Notes: generated from the sequence alone by a model not told the origin. Shown: positions 16,472-26,192, counted from the first letter of the stretch. The stretch: DNA of 64,000 nt from Ligilactobacillus aviarius subsp. aviarius DSM 20655 (GCF_001436315.1 NZ_AYZA01000024.1:86800-150799), one strand, 5' to 3'. Made by a program: numbers and translations.

Positions 16472-19400
16472 TTGAAATTAAAATCATTAACGATCAATGG
16501 TTTTAAATCATTTGCAGATAAAACTGAAATTGACTTTCAACCTGGAATTACGGGGATCGTCGGTCCGAATGGAAGCGGAAAGAGTAACATCATTGAATCG
16601 CTCCGGTGGGTTTTAGGTGAACAGTCAGCCAAAAGTCTTCGGGGCAGTAAGATGCCGGATGTCATTTTTGCCGGCTCGGCAACCCGCGCGCCGTTGAACC
16701 GGGCGGAAGTTGAAATCGAATTTGATAATTCTGACCGCTTTTTGCCTGACCAGCCGGATGAGTTGCGCATCACCCGTCGAATTTATCGCAGCGGCGAAAG
16801 CGAATTTCTTTTGAATGGAAAAAAGGTGCGGTTAAAGGATATCGTCAACCTTTTCATGGATACCGGCTTGGGAAAGGAATCGTTTTCGGTTATTTCTCAA
16901 GGTAGAGTGGAATCAATTTTTAACAGTAAGCCTGAAGATCGCCGGGTTTTGATCGAAGAAACTGCGGGGGTTTTGAAATATAAGAAAGAAAAGGAACGGG
17001 CCGAAAAGGAATTAAAGGAGACCACGGACCATTTAGACCGCGTTGTTGATATTTTAACGGAATTGAAGCGACAACGGGAACCCCTTGAAGAACAGGCCAG
17101 TATTGCGAAGGATTATGTTGAACAAAAGAAGCAGTTTGATTATTATCACTTAAATGAATTGGTGCTTGAAATTCAGCAGGGGCGAAAGCAAAAAGCAGAA
17201 CTTGACCAGCAATTAAAGCAGGCCAAGGAGCTATTAGCCAAGTATAAACAGGCGGCGCTTGATCAAGAAGAACATACAACCCAATTGCACGAGCAACAGC
17301 AGACGATCGAAAATCAACTGGACCAAGTTCAAACACAATTAGTTACTTTAACTCAACAACGGGAACGCCTTGCCGGGAAGAAGGATATTTCCGAACAGCA
17401 ACGGCAATTCCAAATTGAAAAAATCGAAAGTCTGACAAAGCAGATCGATGAAAATCAACACGATCGCGCAACGCTTCAGGAAAAACTGGCGACGGTTCAA
17501 AAACGGATCGATGAGCTGAAGAGGGAAAAACAAAACCTGCAGCACCAAATTAAAAGCCTGAGTGTGGATCAAAACCTTGCACCCGCAGAGCTTGAACGGG
17601 CAATTGCAAAGCTCACTGATCAAATTAATCAGCAAACCCAGCAAAAGATGCAGGCTGAAAATGAAATTCATGTATTGGAACAAAGCGAAACTCAGCGTCA
17701 ATCAGAACTGGCGCAGGTTCAAAAGCAGTTAGCAACGGCCCAAGCCGAAACGAAGCCGCTTCAGGATCAATTAACGGCAGCCAAGGCGCAAACTGCTGAA
17801 TGCCAAGCAAACCTTGAGGGTGCTGAACATCAAGCTGAAGCATATCGCGAAAAACGAACAAAACTGAACGCGCAGATTGATCAGCAACGGCAAAACTGGT
17901 ATCAAGCAAGCGAGATCATGCAAAAAGCCCAGGCCCGGCTGGAGGCGTTAGAAAGCGTTGCTCATAATTATTCTGGTTATTACCAGGGGGTTCGCGAAGT
18001 TTTGAAACAACGGAACCACTTGCAAGGTATCGTTGGCTCGGTTGCCGAAACAATCAACGTTGATCAACAATATTCTCAAGCAATCGAAACAACCCTTGGA
18101 AGTCAGTTGCAAAATATCATTGTAAAGGATGAAAATGCAGCTAAAGCCGGGATTCGGTTCTTAACCCAGAAACGGTTAGGCCGGGCGACATTTTTACCGC
18201 AAACGACGATGCGAGCCCGGTCCATTGATTCACGATTGCTCCAGCAAGCCCGGAATGATTCCGGAATGATTGGAATTGCAAGTGATTTGGTAACCTTTGA
18301 TGCTTCCAATCGCAACGTGATCCAATATTTGCTTGGAACAACGTTGATCGTTAAGGATATTGATGCAGCGACCCGGATTGCGCGAGCAGTCAATCACCGC
18401 GTAAAACTGGTAACGTTAAAGGGCGAAGTTGTAAACCCTGGCGGCTCAATGACCGGGGGTGCAAACCGCACTCAACGAAATGGCTTGCTTCAAAAGAAAC
18501 AGGAAAGCACGGTTTTAAAAGACCAATTAAAGATGATGCAGACCAAACTTGGCGAACTTGAGGAACATGGGAAGCAGCTTAAACGTCAGTTAGCGGATGT
18601 GATCACTAAAGATCAGCAAAATGCAACGCAGGTCAACGAATTGCATCAACAATTGACAGCAATGCAGAAGAACCTTGCTGCAATTCAACAACAGTTTGAT
18701 GAACAGCACCGTCATCAAGAACAGTTGCACCGACAATTGCAAGACTTGGATGGGACGAAAGCCGCTGTCCGCCAAGCAGAATTAAAAAAGCAAGTTGAAT
18801 CATTAACAGCATCGATTGCAGAACTTCAGACTGAATTGGATGATAAAAAACGGTTCAGTGAAGATGCGCGGTCAACGCAACGGGAAAGTTCGGCGAAGTT
18901 AAATGAATTTAAACAACAATTATTGCTTGTGAATGAACGGTTGACGAATGCTCAATTACAGGCCAACGAATATCAAACGCAGATCAATCAGCTTAACCGG
19001 GCGCTTGATCAGGGAAAGCAATCCCTTGAACGAATTCAAAGCCAGCAATCCTTGAATGATATGCATGGTGATGAATTGGCCAAAAAGCAAGCTGAAATTG
19101 AAAAGCAACATGCTGAATATACCGCTAAGGTCAAGCAAATGCGGGCGCAACGGGATGAGTTGCATGATCAAGTTGCGGATGCGGAAAGCCGCTTGCGGCG
19201 GGCAAATGAATTACAGCAAGCATCAAATGATGATCAGCGCAAGGCGAGTTTGCAACTTGGCCGGTTAACGTCGAAGCTTGAACAGCACCTTCAAGAATTG
19301 ACCGAGACGTATGAAATGACGTTTGAAAAGGCGGCTCAAGAAGCTCAAGAAACTGATCTGAATGAGGTTCAACGTCATTTGAAGCTCTTGAAACGCGGAA

Positions 19401-20011
19401 TTGACGAACTTGGAGAAGTCAATCTTGGGGCAATCGATGAATTTGAACGGGTCAATGAACGGTTCGAATTCTTAAATACTCAGCAAAATGACCTTAATAA
19501 CGCGAAGGAAACGCTGGTTCAGAGTATGGATGAAATGGATAATGAAGTTAAGACCCGGTTCAAGGAAACCTTTGATCAGGTTGCAACGGCCTTTGCGTCG
19601 TTATTCCCGCAGATCTTTGGTGGCGGAAAAGCTTACTTAACGTTGACGGCTTCAGATGATCTTTTACATACCGGAATTGAAATTACCGCGCAGCCCCCGG
19701 GCAAGAAAGCCCAGCGATTAAGCTTGCTTTCTGGGGGTGAACGGTCATTAACGGCGATCACCTTGCTGTTTGCGCTTCTGAAAGTTCGTCCGGTTCCGTT
19801 TGCGGTGCTTGACGAAGCAGAAGCGGCATTGGACGATGCCAACGTTGCCCGCTATTCGCAATACTTGAAGAACTTCGATGATGAAACCCAATTTATCGTC
19901 ATTACTCACCGGAAGGGAACGATGATGCAAGCTGATGTTCTTTATGGAGTAACGATGCAGGAATCGGGGGTTTCCAAGATGGTTTCCGTATCGCTTGCGG
20001 ACGTAATTTAG
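16472..20011 (+). CDS. smc: SMC, chromosome condensation/segregation ATPase
   Basis: This 1179-residue protein is the core of bacterial condensin. The N-terminal ATPase half has Walker A GPNGSGKSN (about residues 32-40); two long Gln/Glu-rich coiled coils flank the hinge (about 505-665, with GGSMTGGANR at its end); the C-terminal half has the ABC signature LSGGERSLTA (about 1086) and Walker B FAVLDEAEAALDD (about 1110). The start is TTG 16472 after a GGAGG ribosome binding site. The coiled-coil arms are unusually glutamine-rich to the eye, but the domain plan and length are normal. Confidence 0.97.
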   Translation: MKLKSLTINGFKSFADKTEIDFQPGITGIVGPNGSGKSNIIESLRWVLGEQSAKSLRGSKMPDVIFAGSATRAPLNRAEVEIEFDNSDRFLPDQPDELRITRRIYRSGESEFLLNGKKVRLKDIVNLFMDTGLGKESFSVISQGRVESIFNSKPEDRRVLIEETAGVLKYKKEKERAEKELKETTDHLDRVVDILTELKRQREPLEEQASIAKDYVEQKKQFDYYHLNELVLEIQQGRKQKAELDQQLKQAKELLAKYKQAALDQEEHTTQLHEQQQTIENQLDQVQTQLVTLTQQRERLAGKKDISEQQRQFQIEKIESLTKQIDENQHDRATLQEKLATVQKRIDELKREKQNLQHQIKSLSVDQNLAPAELERAIAKLTDQINQQTQQKMQAENEIHVLEQSETQRQSELAQVQKQLATAQAETKPLQDQLTAAKAQTAECQANLEGAEHQAEAYREKRTKLNAQIDQQRQNWYQASEIMQKAQARLEALESVAHNYSGYYQGVREVLKQRNHLQGIVGSVAETINVDQQYSQAIETTLGSQLQNIIVKDENAAKAGIRFLTQKRLGRATFLPQTTMRARSIDSRLLQQARNDSGMIGIASDLVTFDASNRNVIQYLLGTTLIVKDIDAATRIARAVNHRVKLVTLKGEVVNPGGSMTGGANRTQRNGLLQKKQESTVLKDQLKMMQTKLGELEEHGKQLKRQLADVITKDQQNATQVNELHQQLTAMQKNLAAIQQQFDEQHRHQEQLHRQLQDLDGTKAAVRQAELKKQVESLTASIAELQTELDDKKRFSEDARSTQRESSAKLNEFKQQLLLVNERLTNAQLQANEYQTQINQLNRALDQGKQSLERIQSQQSLNDMHGDELAKKQAEIEKQHAEYTAKVKQMRAQRDELHDQVADAESRLRRANELQQASNDDQRKASLQLGRLTSKLEQHLQELTETYEMTFEKAAQEAQETDLNEVQRHLKLLKRGIDELGEVNLGAIDEFERVNERFEFLNTQQNDLNNAKETLVQSMDEMDNEVKTRFKETFDQVATAFASLFPQIFGGGKAYLTLTASDDLLHTGIEITAQPPGKKAQRLSLLSGGERSLTAITLLFALLKVRPVPFAVLDEAEAALDDANVARYSQYLKNFDDETQFIVITHRKGTMMQADVLYGVTMQESGVSKMVSVSLADVI

Positions 20012-20027
20012 AAAGGATTGAGACTGA

Positions 20028-21686
20028 ATGGGATTATTTGATAAGTTAAAGAAGGCGTTTGGCTTTACCAGCGATGATGATGAAAAAGTCAAACAAGATG
20101 AAAAGGTTGAAGCTTCAACTGACCAAGCCGAAGATGAAGACAAAAGGCCTCAAGCAGAACAAACCGAAGAATCATCTTCAGCGAATGAAACTGAAAACGA
20201 GGCTCAACTTGAAATTGAAGATCAATCATCGGAAGCAAGTGAAGAGGATCAGGCTCCTGCTGAAGCCCAATCAACTCCGGACGATGTAACTGCTGAACCA
20301 GTTGAAAAACCATCAGCTGATGAAGAGTCTTCAACCGAAGTTACTGAAATTACTGATGAAGCAAAAGACCAACCGGTTGTTGATAAGCAATCGACGGCCG
20401 ATTCAACCGAAGAAGAACCCGAGACAGTTCAAGCCAATGAACTTGACAAAGCTCAACCAGCAGCCGATTCTAAAACAGAAACAGAAACAGAAACAGAAAC
20501 AGAAACAGAAACAGAAACAGAAACGGAATCAGCTGATGATGATTGGGAAATGACAACGCAAAATGCGGACCAGGCAACGGAAGCAAAAGAGAATTCCGGT
20601 GAACAGCCAGCTGAAACTGCAGTTGAAGAATCGCCGGCGGAAACGGCTGAAAAGACGGCCGAAGAAGAAACGGAAGCGGCTGAAGACGTTGCTGAACATG
20701 AAGATCAAGCAGAACAGGTTGAAAAGCAGGCTCAAACGGGATCGGAAACTAGCCGGTACACGCATGGCTTGAAGAAGACCCGGACAGGATTCAAGGGCCG
20801 CATTAATGCATTGTTGGCTAACTTCCGTCACGTTGATGAAGATTTCTTCGATGATCTTGAAGAAATGCTGATCGAATCCGATGTCGGCTTTGAAGCTGCG
20901 ATGAAGATCAGTGACGAACTGCGGGATGAAGTTAAATTCCAAAATGCGAAGAGTAAGGCTGAAGTTTCAGAAGTCATCGTTGAAAAACTGGTTGACTTAT
21001 ATGAAGAAGCTGGTAAGGATCAAGATGAAGCGTTGCATTTTGCTGAAGAAGGTCCAACCGTCTTCCTCTTTGTTGGGGTTAACGGAGTTGGAAAGACAAC
21101 CACGATCGGAAAACTTGCCAAACGGTACAAAGATGAAGGCAAGAAAGTCATGGTTGCTGCCGGGGATACATTCCGGGCCGGTGCGATCCAGCAATTAGAT
21201 GAATGGGCTCAACGCGTGGGTGTGACGATCGTCAAGAAGCCTGAAAAGAGTGATCCGGCTTCCGTTGTTTACGATGCGGTTACAAAAGCGAAGAAGGAAA
21301 ATTACGATATCTTGCTTGTTGATACGGCTGGTCGGTTGCAAAACAAGGTCAACTTGATGAATGAGCTTGAGAAGATCCAACGGGTAATTACCCGCGAAAT
21401 TCCAGAAGCTCCGCATGAAGTTTTACTGGCTCTTGATGCAACAACTGGTCAAAACGCATTGTCCCAAGCAAAGCAATTTAAGGATGCAACGAATGTAACG
21501 GGAATTATTTTGACCAAGTTGGATGGCACGGCTCGCGGCGGAATCGTGTTGGCGATCCGAAACGAACTGCACATTCCAGTTAAACTTGTCGGCCTTGGTG
21601 AACAGGTTGATGATTTGCGCGACTTTAATACCGAAGACTTTGCATACGGATTATTTAAGGGATTGATTACTCCCCGCGAAGACTAG
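20028..21686 (+). CDS. ftsY: FtsY, signal recognition particle receptor
   Basis: FtsY docks ribosome-SRP complexes at the membrane. The 552-residue protein is longer than the usual 330-450 because of an acidic Glu/Ala/Thr-rich N-terminal region (about residues 15-245), which includes a run of Thr-Glu pairs encoded by a hexanucleotide repeat. The conserved NG domain follows: GVNGVGKTTTIGKLA (G1, about 349), DTFRAGAIQQL, DTAGRLQNK (G3) and TKLDGTARGG (G4). Coupled with ylxM and ffh, so the SRP pathway is encoded together. Confidence 0.96.
   Translation: MGLFDKLKKAFGFTSDDDEKVKQDEKVEASTDQAEDEDKRPQAEQTEESSSANETENEAQLEIEDQSSEASEEDQAPAEAQSTPDDVTAEPVEKPSADEESSTEVTEITDEAKDQPVVDKQSTADSTEEEPETVQANELDKAQPAADSKTETETETETETETETETESADDDWEMTTQNADQATEAKENSGEQPAETAVEESPAETAEKTAEEETEAAEDVAEHEDQAEQVEKQAQTGSETSRYTHGLKKTRTGFKGRINALLANFRHVDEDFFDDLEEMLIESDVGFEAAMKISDELRDEVKFQNAKSKAEVSEVIVEKLVDLYEEAGKDQDEALHFAEEGPTVFLFVGVNGVGKTTTIGKLAKRYKDEGKKVMVAAGDTFRAGAIQQLDEWAQRVGVTIVKKPEKSDPASVVYDAVTKAKKENYDILLVDTAGRLQNKVNLMNELEKIQRVITREIPEAPHEVLLALDATTGQNALSQAKQFKDATNVTGIILTKLDGTARGGIVLAIRNELHIPVKLVGLGEQVDDLRDFNTEDFAYGLFKGLITPRED
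20475..20528 (+). repeat. Hexanucleotide tandem repeat (ACAGAA)n inside ftsY
   Basis: Eight perfect ACAGAA units (20475-20522) plus a ninth with one change (ACGGAA) encode consecutive Thr-Glu pairs. Because the unit is two codons long, gain or loss of units by slippage keeps the reading frame. Confidence 0.97.
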
Positions 21687-21696
21687 GGTGATTTAA

Positions 21697-22035
21697 ATGG
21701 AAATTGCAAAAACAAATCGAATCAATGCGTTATTTGAATTTTATGAACCATTGCTGACGAAGAAGCAGATGGAATATCTGGCGCAGTACTACCGGGATGA
21801 TTTTTCGCTTGGCGAAATTGCGGAAAATTATAATGTGTCGCGACAGGCAGTTTATGATAATATAAAACGGACAGAGAAAATCCTTGAAGAATACGAATCA
21901 AAGTTGCATTTGTATGCTGATTTTCTGAAAAATGCGGCTCATTTAGATGCGTTGATCGATTACATTCAGCAACGTTATCCGCATGATGAGCGGTTACTTG
22001 AACTTGCAGAAAAATTGGAAAGTATTGAAGAATAG
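21697..22035 (+). CDS. ylxM: YlxM/p13-like DNA-binding protein, SRP operon component
   Basis: A 112-residue helix-turn-helix protein of the YlxM family, which accompanies ffh in Gram-positive bacteria and modulates SRP function in streptococci. Features are [16 protein letters not shown] and the helix-turn-helix [20 protein letters not shown] (about residues 34-53), followed by a Leu/Glu-rich helical end. It begins ten bases after ftsY and ends 14 bases before ffh, so the three genes form one unit. Confidence 0.93.
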   Translation: MEIAKTNRINALFEFYEPLLTKKQMEYLAQYYRDDFSLGEIAENYNVSRQAVYDNIKRTEKILEEYESKLHLYADFLKNAAHLDALIDYIQQRYPHDERLLELAEKLESIEE

Positions 22036-22049
22036 GTTGGTGAAATTAA

Positions 22050-23489
22050 ATGGCCTTTGAAGGGTTAACAGAAAGAATTCAAAATGCAATTCATAGTTTA
22101 CAACGTAAAGGAAAGATCACGGAAAATGATGTTAAGGAATCAATGCGTGAAATTCGGCTGGCATTGCTGGAAGCTGACGTAAACTATGGGGTTGTAAAGG
22201 ACTTTATCAAGACAGTCCGCGAACGGGCAGTCGGAGCGGAAGTTCTTGAAAGTTTAACACCGGCACAACAAATCGTTAAGATTGTTAACGAAGAATTAGT
22301 TAAGGTGATGGGCGAAAAGACAGTCCCATTAAACAAATCAGCGAAGATTCCAACCGTCATTATGATGGTTGGGCTTCAAGGGGCCGGGAAAACGACTACG
22401 GCCGGAAAATTAGCCTTAAAGTTAAAAAATGAACAAAAAGCCCGGCCATTAATGATCGCAGCCGACGTTTACCGTCCCGCTGCCGTTGATCAGTTAAAGA
22501 TCTTGGGTGAACAAATCGACGTTCCGGTCTTTGAAATGGGAACGGACGTTGATCCGGTTGAAATTGTTCGTCAAGGAATGGCTAAGGCCCAAGAACAAAA
22601 GAACGATTATGTTTTGATCGATACGGCCGGTCGGTTGCAGATCGATGAAAAGTTAATGGATGAATTAGCCCAAATCAAGGAGCTTACTCACCCAGATGAA
22701 ATTCTTTTGACCGTTGATGCCATGACTGGTCAAAATGCCGTTGAAGTTGCAAAAGGCTTCAACGATCAGCTTGATGTAACCGGGGTTGTTTTGACGAAGT
22801 TAGATGGGGATACCCGTGGTGGGGCTGCCCTTTCAATTCGTGCCGTTACCGGCAAGCCGATCAAGTTTATTGGGCAAGGCGAAAAGTTAACGGACTTAGA
22901 TGTCTTCTACCCAGATCGGATGGCTTCCCGGATCCTTGGCATGGGAGATATGCTGACCTTAATTGAAAAGGCCCAACAGGATTACGATGAACAAAAAGCC
23001 GTTGAACTTCAAGAAAAGATGAAGGCTAACTCATTTGACTTTAACGATTTTCTTGAACAATTAGCTCAAGTTCAAAAGATGGGCCCGATGGAAGATTTGA
23101 TCAAGATGATTCCAGGGATGGCAAACAACCCAGCATTGAAGAACGTGCAGGTTGATCCGCGAGATATTGAACGAACAAAGGCAATTGTTTACTCAATGAC
23201 GCCGGAAGAACGGGAAAATCCAGATATTTTGAATCCAAGTCGGCGGCGCCGGATTTCAGCCGGGTGCGGGGTTAAGATTCAAGACGTTAACCGGATGATC
23301 AAGCAATTTAAGCAAATGCGCGACATGATGGGCAAGGTCTCAAACGGAGACTTTTCCGGCATGGAAGGCCTCTTTGGCAACGGCATGAGCGGTAAATTAG
23401 CAAAGATGTCAATGTCGAAGATGGTTCGAAAGAATAAGAAGAAAAAGCTCCGGAAGCTTCAAAAAGCCCGGAGAAGACGGAAACGCTAA
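22050..23489 (+). CDS. ffh: Ffh, signal recognition particle protein (SRP54)
   Basis: Ffh binds signal sequences and 4.5S-type SRP RNA. The 479-residue protein has the N domain, a G domain with GLQGAGKTTTAGKLA (about residue 107), DTAGRLQID, TKLDGDTRGG, and a methionine-rich M domain (from about 325) with SRRRRISAGCG and MIKQFKQMRDMMGK. The extreme C-terminus is Lys/Arg-rich, suited to RNA binding. The SRP RNA gene itself is not in this window. Confidence 0.97.
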   Translation: MAFEGLTERIQNAIHSLQRKGKITENDVKESMREIRLALLEADVNYGVVKDFIKTVRERAVGAEVLESLTPAQQIVKIVNEELVKVMGEKTVPLNKSAKIPTVIMMVGLQGAGKTTTAGKLALKLKNEQKARPLMIAADVYRPAAVDQLKILGEQIDVPVFEMGTDVDPVEIVRQGMAKAQEQKNDYVLIDTAGRLQIDEKLMDELAQIKELTHPDEILLTVDAMTGQNAVEVAKGFNDQLDVTGVVLTKLDGDTRGGAALSIRAVTGKPIKFIGQGEKLTDLDVFYPDRMASRILGMGDMLTLIEKAQQDYDEQKAVELQEKMKANSFDFNDFLEQLAQVQKMGPMEDLIKMIPGMANNPALKNVQVDPRDIERTKAIVYSMTPEERENPDILNPSRRRRISAGCGVKIQDVNRMIKQFKQMRDMMGKVSNGDFSGMEGLFGNGMSGKLAKMSMSKMVRKNKKKKLRKLQKARRRRKR

Positions 23490-23517
23490 AAAAATATTAA
23501 CTGTCAAGAAATTTTCC

Positions 23518-23546
23518 TTTACAGCTAATTCAAAACTTGGTATATT
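23518..23546 (+). promoter_or_regulatory. Promoter for rpsP-khpA
   Basis: TTTACA (23518-23523), a 17-base spacer and TATATT (23541-23546) form a strong sigma-A promoter, followed by an AGGAGGTG ribosome binding site before ATG 23580. Confidence 0.8.
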
Positions 23547-23579
23547 ATTAATGTTGATAAATTAATAGGAGGTGCAAAC

Positions 23580-23855
23580 ATGTCAGTAAAAATTCGTTTA
23601 AAGCGTATGGGTTCAAAGAAGCGTCCATTCTACCGGATCGTTGTTGCTGATTCACGTTCACCACGTGATGGTCGTTTCATCGCCAATGTTGGAACATACA
23701 ACCCATTAACAAACCCAGAAACAGTTACCCTTAAGGAAGAAGAAATTATGAAGTGGTTAAACAATGGTGCTCAACCATCAGACACAGTTCGTAACATTCT
23801 TTCACGTCAAGGCGTAATGAAGAAGTTCCACGAAGCAAAATACTCAAAGAAATAA
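23580..23855 (+). CDS. rpsP: 30S ribosomal protein S16
   Basis: A 91-residue ribosomal protein with the S16 hallmark [18 protein letters not shown] and [14 protein letters not shown]. It heads the conserved rpsP-khpA-rimM-trmD-rplS order, has its own promoter and shows the optimised codon use of ribosomal protein genes. Confidence 0.98.
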   Translation: MSVKIRLKRMGSKKRPFYRIVVADSRSPRDGRFIANVGTYNPLTNPETVTLKEEEIMKWLNNGAQPSDTVRNILSRQGVMKKFHEAKYSKK

Positions 23856-23870
23856 GCAGGGTAAAGTTCA

Positions 23871-24116
23871 ATGACAAAAGAAACGGTTAAGCAATTGTTA
23901 TTAACGATTGTCAAAGCGTTGGTTATGACCCCTAGTGAAGTTTCAATTGAAGTGACAAATGACGATCAGTTTGTGAACTTTAATTTGAAAGTGGCTTCGC
24001 AGGACGTCGGCCGGGTTATTGGAAAAAATGGAACGGTCGTTCAAGCAATTCGGTCATTGATCTATGGAATTCGCATTGACGATGATCGTCGGATTAAATT
24101 GAACGTTATTGACTGA
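23871..24116 (+). CDS. khpA: KhpA, KH-domain RNA-binding protein
   Basis: An 81-residue single-KH-domain protein. The KH signature is VGRVIGKNGTVVQAIRSLI (GxxG loop GKNG). KhpA usually pairs with KhpB/EloR to regulate cell division and elongation through small RNAs and mRNAs. Located 15 bases after rpsP, as in most Firmicutes, and followed by a terminator before rimM. Confidence 0.95.
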   Translation: MTKETVKQLLLTIVKALVMTPSEVSIEVTNDDQFVNFNLKVASQDVGRVIGKNGTVVQAIRSLIYGIRIDDDRRIKLNVID

Positions 24117-24126
24117 CTATTTAACG

Positions 24127-24167
24127 AACCTCCAATAAAGCAGAGATGTTTTGTGGAGGTTTTTTTA
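24127..24167 (+). terminator. Terminator between khpA and rimM
   Basis: AACCTCCA (24127-24134) pairs with TGGAGGTT (24154-24161), followed by seven T residues. It probably reduces readthrough from the strong rpsP promoter into rimM-trmD. Confidence 0.8.
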
Positions 24168-24183
24168 TTAGAAAGGAATAAGC

Positions 24184-24696
24184 ATGAATTATTACCAAAT
24201 TGGAAAAATTGTTAATACTCATGGAATTAAAGGCGAAGTTCGCGTTCAGGCAATTACGGACTTTCCTGAAAAACGGTTTGCACCGGGAGCAACGGTTTAT
24301 GCTTTTCAAAAGGGAAAGGATCCAGTCGCATTAACGGTTAAAAGTCACCGCAAGCACAAACAATTTGATTTGTTAAGCTTTGAAGGAATGGAAGACATTA
24401 ATTTGGTTGAACCGTTAAAGCAGGCGGATTTAAAAATTGCTGAAGACCAGCAAGATGATTTGGCAGATGGTGAATACTATTACCATCAGATTGTGGGATT
24501 AAACGTTGTTGATTTGGACGGAAATTCGATCGGCAAGATCAAGGAAATTATGGAATCGGGTGCCAATGATGTCTGGGTAATTCAACGCGCAGGCAAGAAA
24601 GATTTGCTGATTCCAGCAATTAAGGACGTTGTAAAGGACGTTCAGATTGAAAACCAGCAAGTGATTATTGATATGTTAGATGGGTTGGATGACTAA
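24184..24696 (+). CDS. rimM: RimM, 16S rRNA processing/30S maturation factor
   Basis: A 170-residue assembly factor that binds S19 and helps mature the 30S head. It begins [19 protein letters not shown], the family start, and ends with a PRC-barrel carrying [14 protein letters not shown]. The stop codon overlaps the start of trmD by one base, so the two are translationally coupled. The ribosome binding site is GAAAGGA. Confidence 0.96.
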   Translation: MNYYQIGKIVNTHGIKGEVRVQAITDFPEKRFAPGATVYAFQKGKDPVALTVKSHRKHKQFDLLSFEGMEDINLVEPLKQADLKIAEDQQDDLADGEYYYHQIVGLNVVDLDGNSIGKIKEIMESGANDVWVIQRAGKKDLLIPAIKDVVKDVQIENQQVIIDMLDGLDD

Positions 24697-25427
24697 TGCA
24701 AATTGATATTTTAAGCCTTTTTCCCGAAATGTTCGATGGCCCGATGAATTCCTCAATGATCGGTAAAGCTCAGGAAAACGGAATTTTAAACATTGATGTC
24801 ACGGATTTTCGGGATTACACGACCAATAAGCAGCACCACGTGGATGATACGCCGTATGGTGGCGGTGCTGGAATGCTATTGCAGGCCCAACCGATTTTTG
24901 ATGCGCTTGATGCGGTTCAGGAAAAACATCCGGAACCGGGGAAAGTGATTTTGCTTGATCCGGCTGGACGGCAATTCAATCAAAAAGTTGCGGAAGAGTT
25001 GGCCCAAGAAAAACATTTAACCTTTATTTGCGGTCACTACGAAGGGTATGATGAACGAATTCGGACCCGGGTAACGGATGAAATCTCACTGGGAGATTAT
25101 GTGTTGACCGGGGGCGAATTAGCAACGATGGTCATCATTGATGCAACGGTGCGGTTATTGCCCAACGTTCTTGGAAATGATGAATCAGCGGTTGGTGATT
25201 CATTTTCAACTGGGTTGCTTGAATATCCGCAATATACGCGGCCCGCTGATTTTCGTGGAATGAAGGTTCCTGAAGTTTTAACGAGCGGTAATCACCAAAA
25301 GATTGCTGAATGGCGCCGGAAAGAATCATTGCGGCGGACATTCGAACGGCGGCCTGATCTGCTTGAAGATTTTCCGTTGACGGATCAAGATCGGAAATGG
25401 TTGCGAGAATTTAAAACTCAAAAATAG
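24696..25427 (+). CDS. trmD: TrmD, tRNA (guanine-37 N1) methyltransferase
   Basis: TrmD methylates G37 of tRNAs to prevent frameshifting. The 243-residue SPOUT-fold protein has [42 protein letters not shown] and the knot motif [12 protein letters not shown] (about residues 135-147). The length is typical. Lies between rimM and rplS in the conserved order. Confidence 0.97.
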   Translation: MQIDILSLFPEMFDGPMNSSMIGKAQENGILNIDVTDFRDYTTNKQHHVDDTPYGGGAGMLLQAQPIFDALDAVQEKHPEPGKVILLDPAGRQFNQKVAEELAQEKHLTFICGHYEGYDERIRTRVTDEISLGDYVLTGGELATMVIIDATVRLLPNVLGNDESAVGDSFSTGLLEYPQYTRPADFRGMKVPEVLTSGNHQKIAEWRRKESLRRTFERRPDLLEDFPLTDQDRKWLREFKTQK

Positions 25428-25428
25428 C

Positions 25429-25458
25429 TTTACAAACTAATAGCAGATATGATAATAT
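25429..25458 (+). promoter_or_regulatory. Promoter for rplS
   Basis: TTTACA (25429-25434), an 18-base spacer and TAATAT (25453-25458) lie just after the trmD stop codon. This gives rplS its own transcript with a leader of about 70 nt. Confidence 0.65.
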
Positions 25459-25464
25459 TTTATT

Positions 25465-25533
25465 TGGCTTAGTTGCCATATTAACGGTATTCCGCTGCAA
25501 CTGGACATGAATATCGGGGAAAGGAAGAAAAAC
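25465..25533 (+). promoter_or_regulatory. Candidate L19 (rplS) autoregulatory leader
   Basis: The short untranslated leader folds into nested stems: AGTTGC (25471-25476) with GCAACT (25497-25502), and inside it CGG-TATT-CCG (25485-25494). Its position directly before rplS in a Firmicute fits the known L19 leader RNA family, which is thought to let L19 control its own mRNA. I recognise position and fold, not a full consensus match. Confidence 0.5.
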
Positions 25534-25890
25534 ATGTCAGTAAATCCATTGATCAAGAAGATCACTGAATCACAATTACGTGATGATATTCCAGATTTCC
25601 GTGCTGGGGATACAGTACGGGTTCACGCACGGATCGTTGAAGGTAAGCGTGAACGTATTCAAATCTTTGAAGGTGTTGTTATCAAACGTCGCGGCGAAGG
25701 CGTTTCAGAAACTTACACTGTTCGTAAGATCAGTAACGGTGTAGGGGTTGAACGGACTTTCCCAGTTCACACACCTCGGGTTGAAAAGATTGAAGTTGTA
25801 CGTCAAGGACGCGTTCGTCGTGCTAAGTTGTACTACTTACGTGATCGTCAAGGTAAGGCTGCACGTATTCCAGAACGTCGTCGTAAATAA
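25534..25890 (+). CDS. rplS: 50S ribosomal protein L19
   Basis: A 118-residue ribosomal protein with [20 protein letters not shown] and [20 protein letters not shown], both L19 hallmarks. I choose ATG 25534 because AAGGAAG lies just upstream and the protein then starts [16 protein letters not shown] like its relatives; the earlier in-frame ATG 25507 falls inside the leader structure. A strong terminator follows directly. Confidence 0.97.
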   Translation: MSVNPLIKKITESQLRDDIPDFRAGDTVRVHARIVEGKRERIQIFEGVVIKRRGEGVSETYTVRKISNGVGVERTFPVHTPRVEKIEVVRQGRVRRAKLYYLRDRQGKAARIPERRRK

Positions 25891-25896
25891 TAAAAG

Positions 25897-25926
25897 AACA
25901 GTTGTGTTATGGCACAGCTGTTTTTT
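25897..25926 (+). terminator. rplS terminator
   Basis: Ten-bp arms AACAGTTGTG (25897-25906) and CACAGCTGTT (25913-25922) with a six-base loop and a T-run. Confidence 0.9.
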
Positions 25927-25957
25927 GTATTTTGAATATAAATTGTGTACAACATTT

Positions 25958-25979
25958 ATTTTCATTCAGGAATGAAAAT
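25958..25979. repeat. 22-bp palindrome, possible operator
   Basis: Perfect 10-base arms ATTTTCATTC (25958-25967) and GAATGAAAAT (25970-25979) are separated by two bases. It is AT-rich, has no T-run after it and is not at a visible gene start, so it resembles a transcription-factor site left from a lost gene more than a terminator. Confidence 0.55.
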
Positions 25980-26085
25980 CCATGATTGAGGAAACTTTAG
26001 TCCGCTATTTCTGTCACGGAGTAATATAAACTTGTAAGTGTTAGAGAGAAAAGGACTAAGTGTTAAAAATTAGTTTTCGTTAGGG

Positions 26086-26116
26086 ATAAGGCTTTGGGGA
26101 AAGTCTTATTTTTTTA
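26086..26116 (+). terminator. Orphan terminator in the intergenic stretch
   Basis: ATAAGGCTTT (26086-26095) pairs with AAAGTCTTAT (26100-26109; one G-T pair) around a GGGG loop, then seven T residues. No plus-strand gene ends just before it, so it may end a small RNA or a leader. Confidence 0.75.
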
Positions 26117-26142
26117 TTACCAAATTGAATAAATTAAAAATG

Positions 26143-26179
26143 AAGAGGTTGTGGCATAACATAGGCCACAACCTCTTTT
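26143..26179. terminator. Bidirectional-type hairpin terminator
   Basis: A perfect 13-bp stem (26143-26155 with 26165-26177) is flanked by TTTT on the plus side and by an A-rich tract on the other. On the minus strand it lies just after the stop of the 28-codon remnant. Confidence 0.75.
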
Positions 26180-26192
26180 AATCTCTAATTAA

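Noticed and set aside
20475-20528. Tandem repeat as a CRISPR array
   Set aside because: Units of six bases without spacers, inside a coding gene.
20059-20772. Several plus-strand alternate frames across the acidic part of ftsY (Lys/Leu/Gln-rich products)
   Set aside because: Low-complexity GAA-rich coding sequence opens other frames by chance; the FtsY frame is supported by its downstream NG domain.
25748-25975. 75-codon plus-strand frame running through the rplS terminator
   Set aside because: Overlaps rplS in another frame, continues through an intrinsic terminator and has no ribosome binding site.
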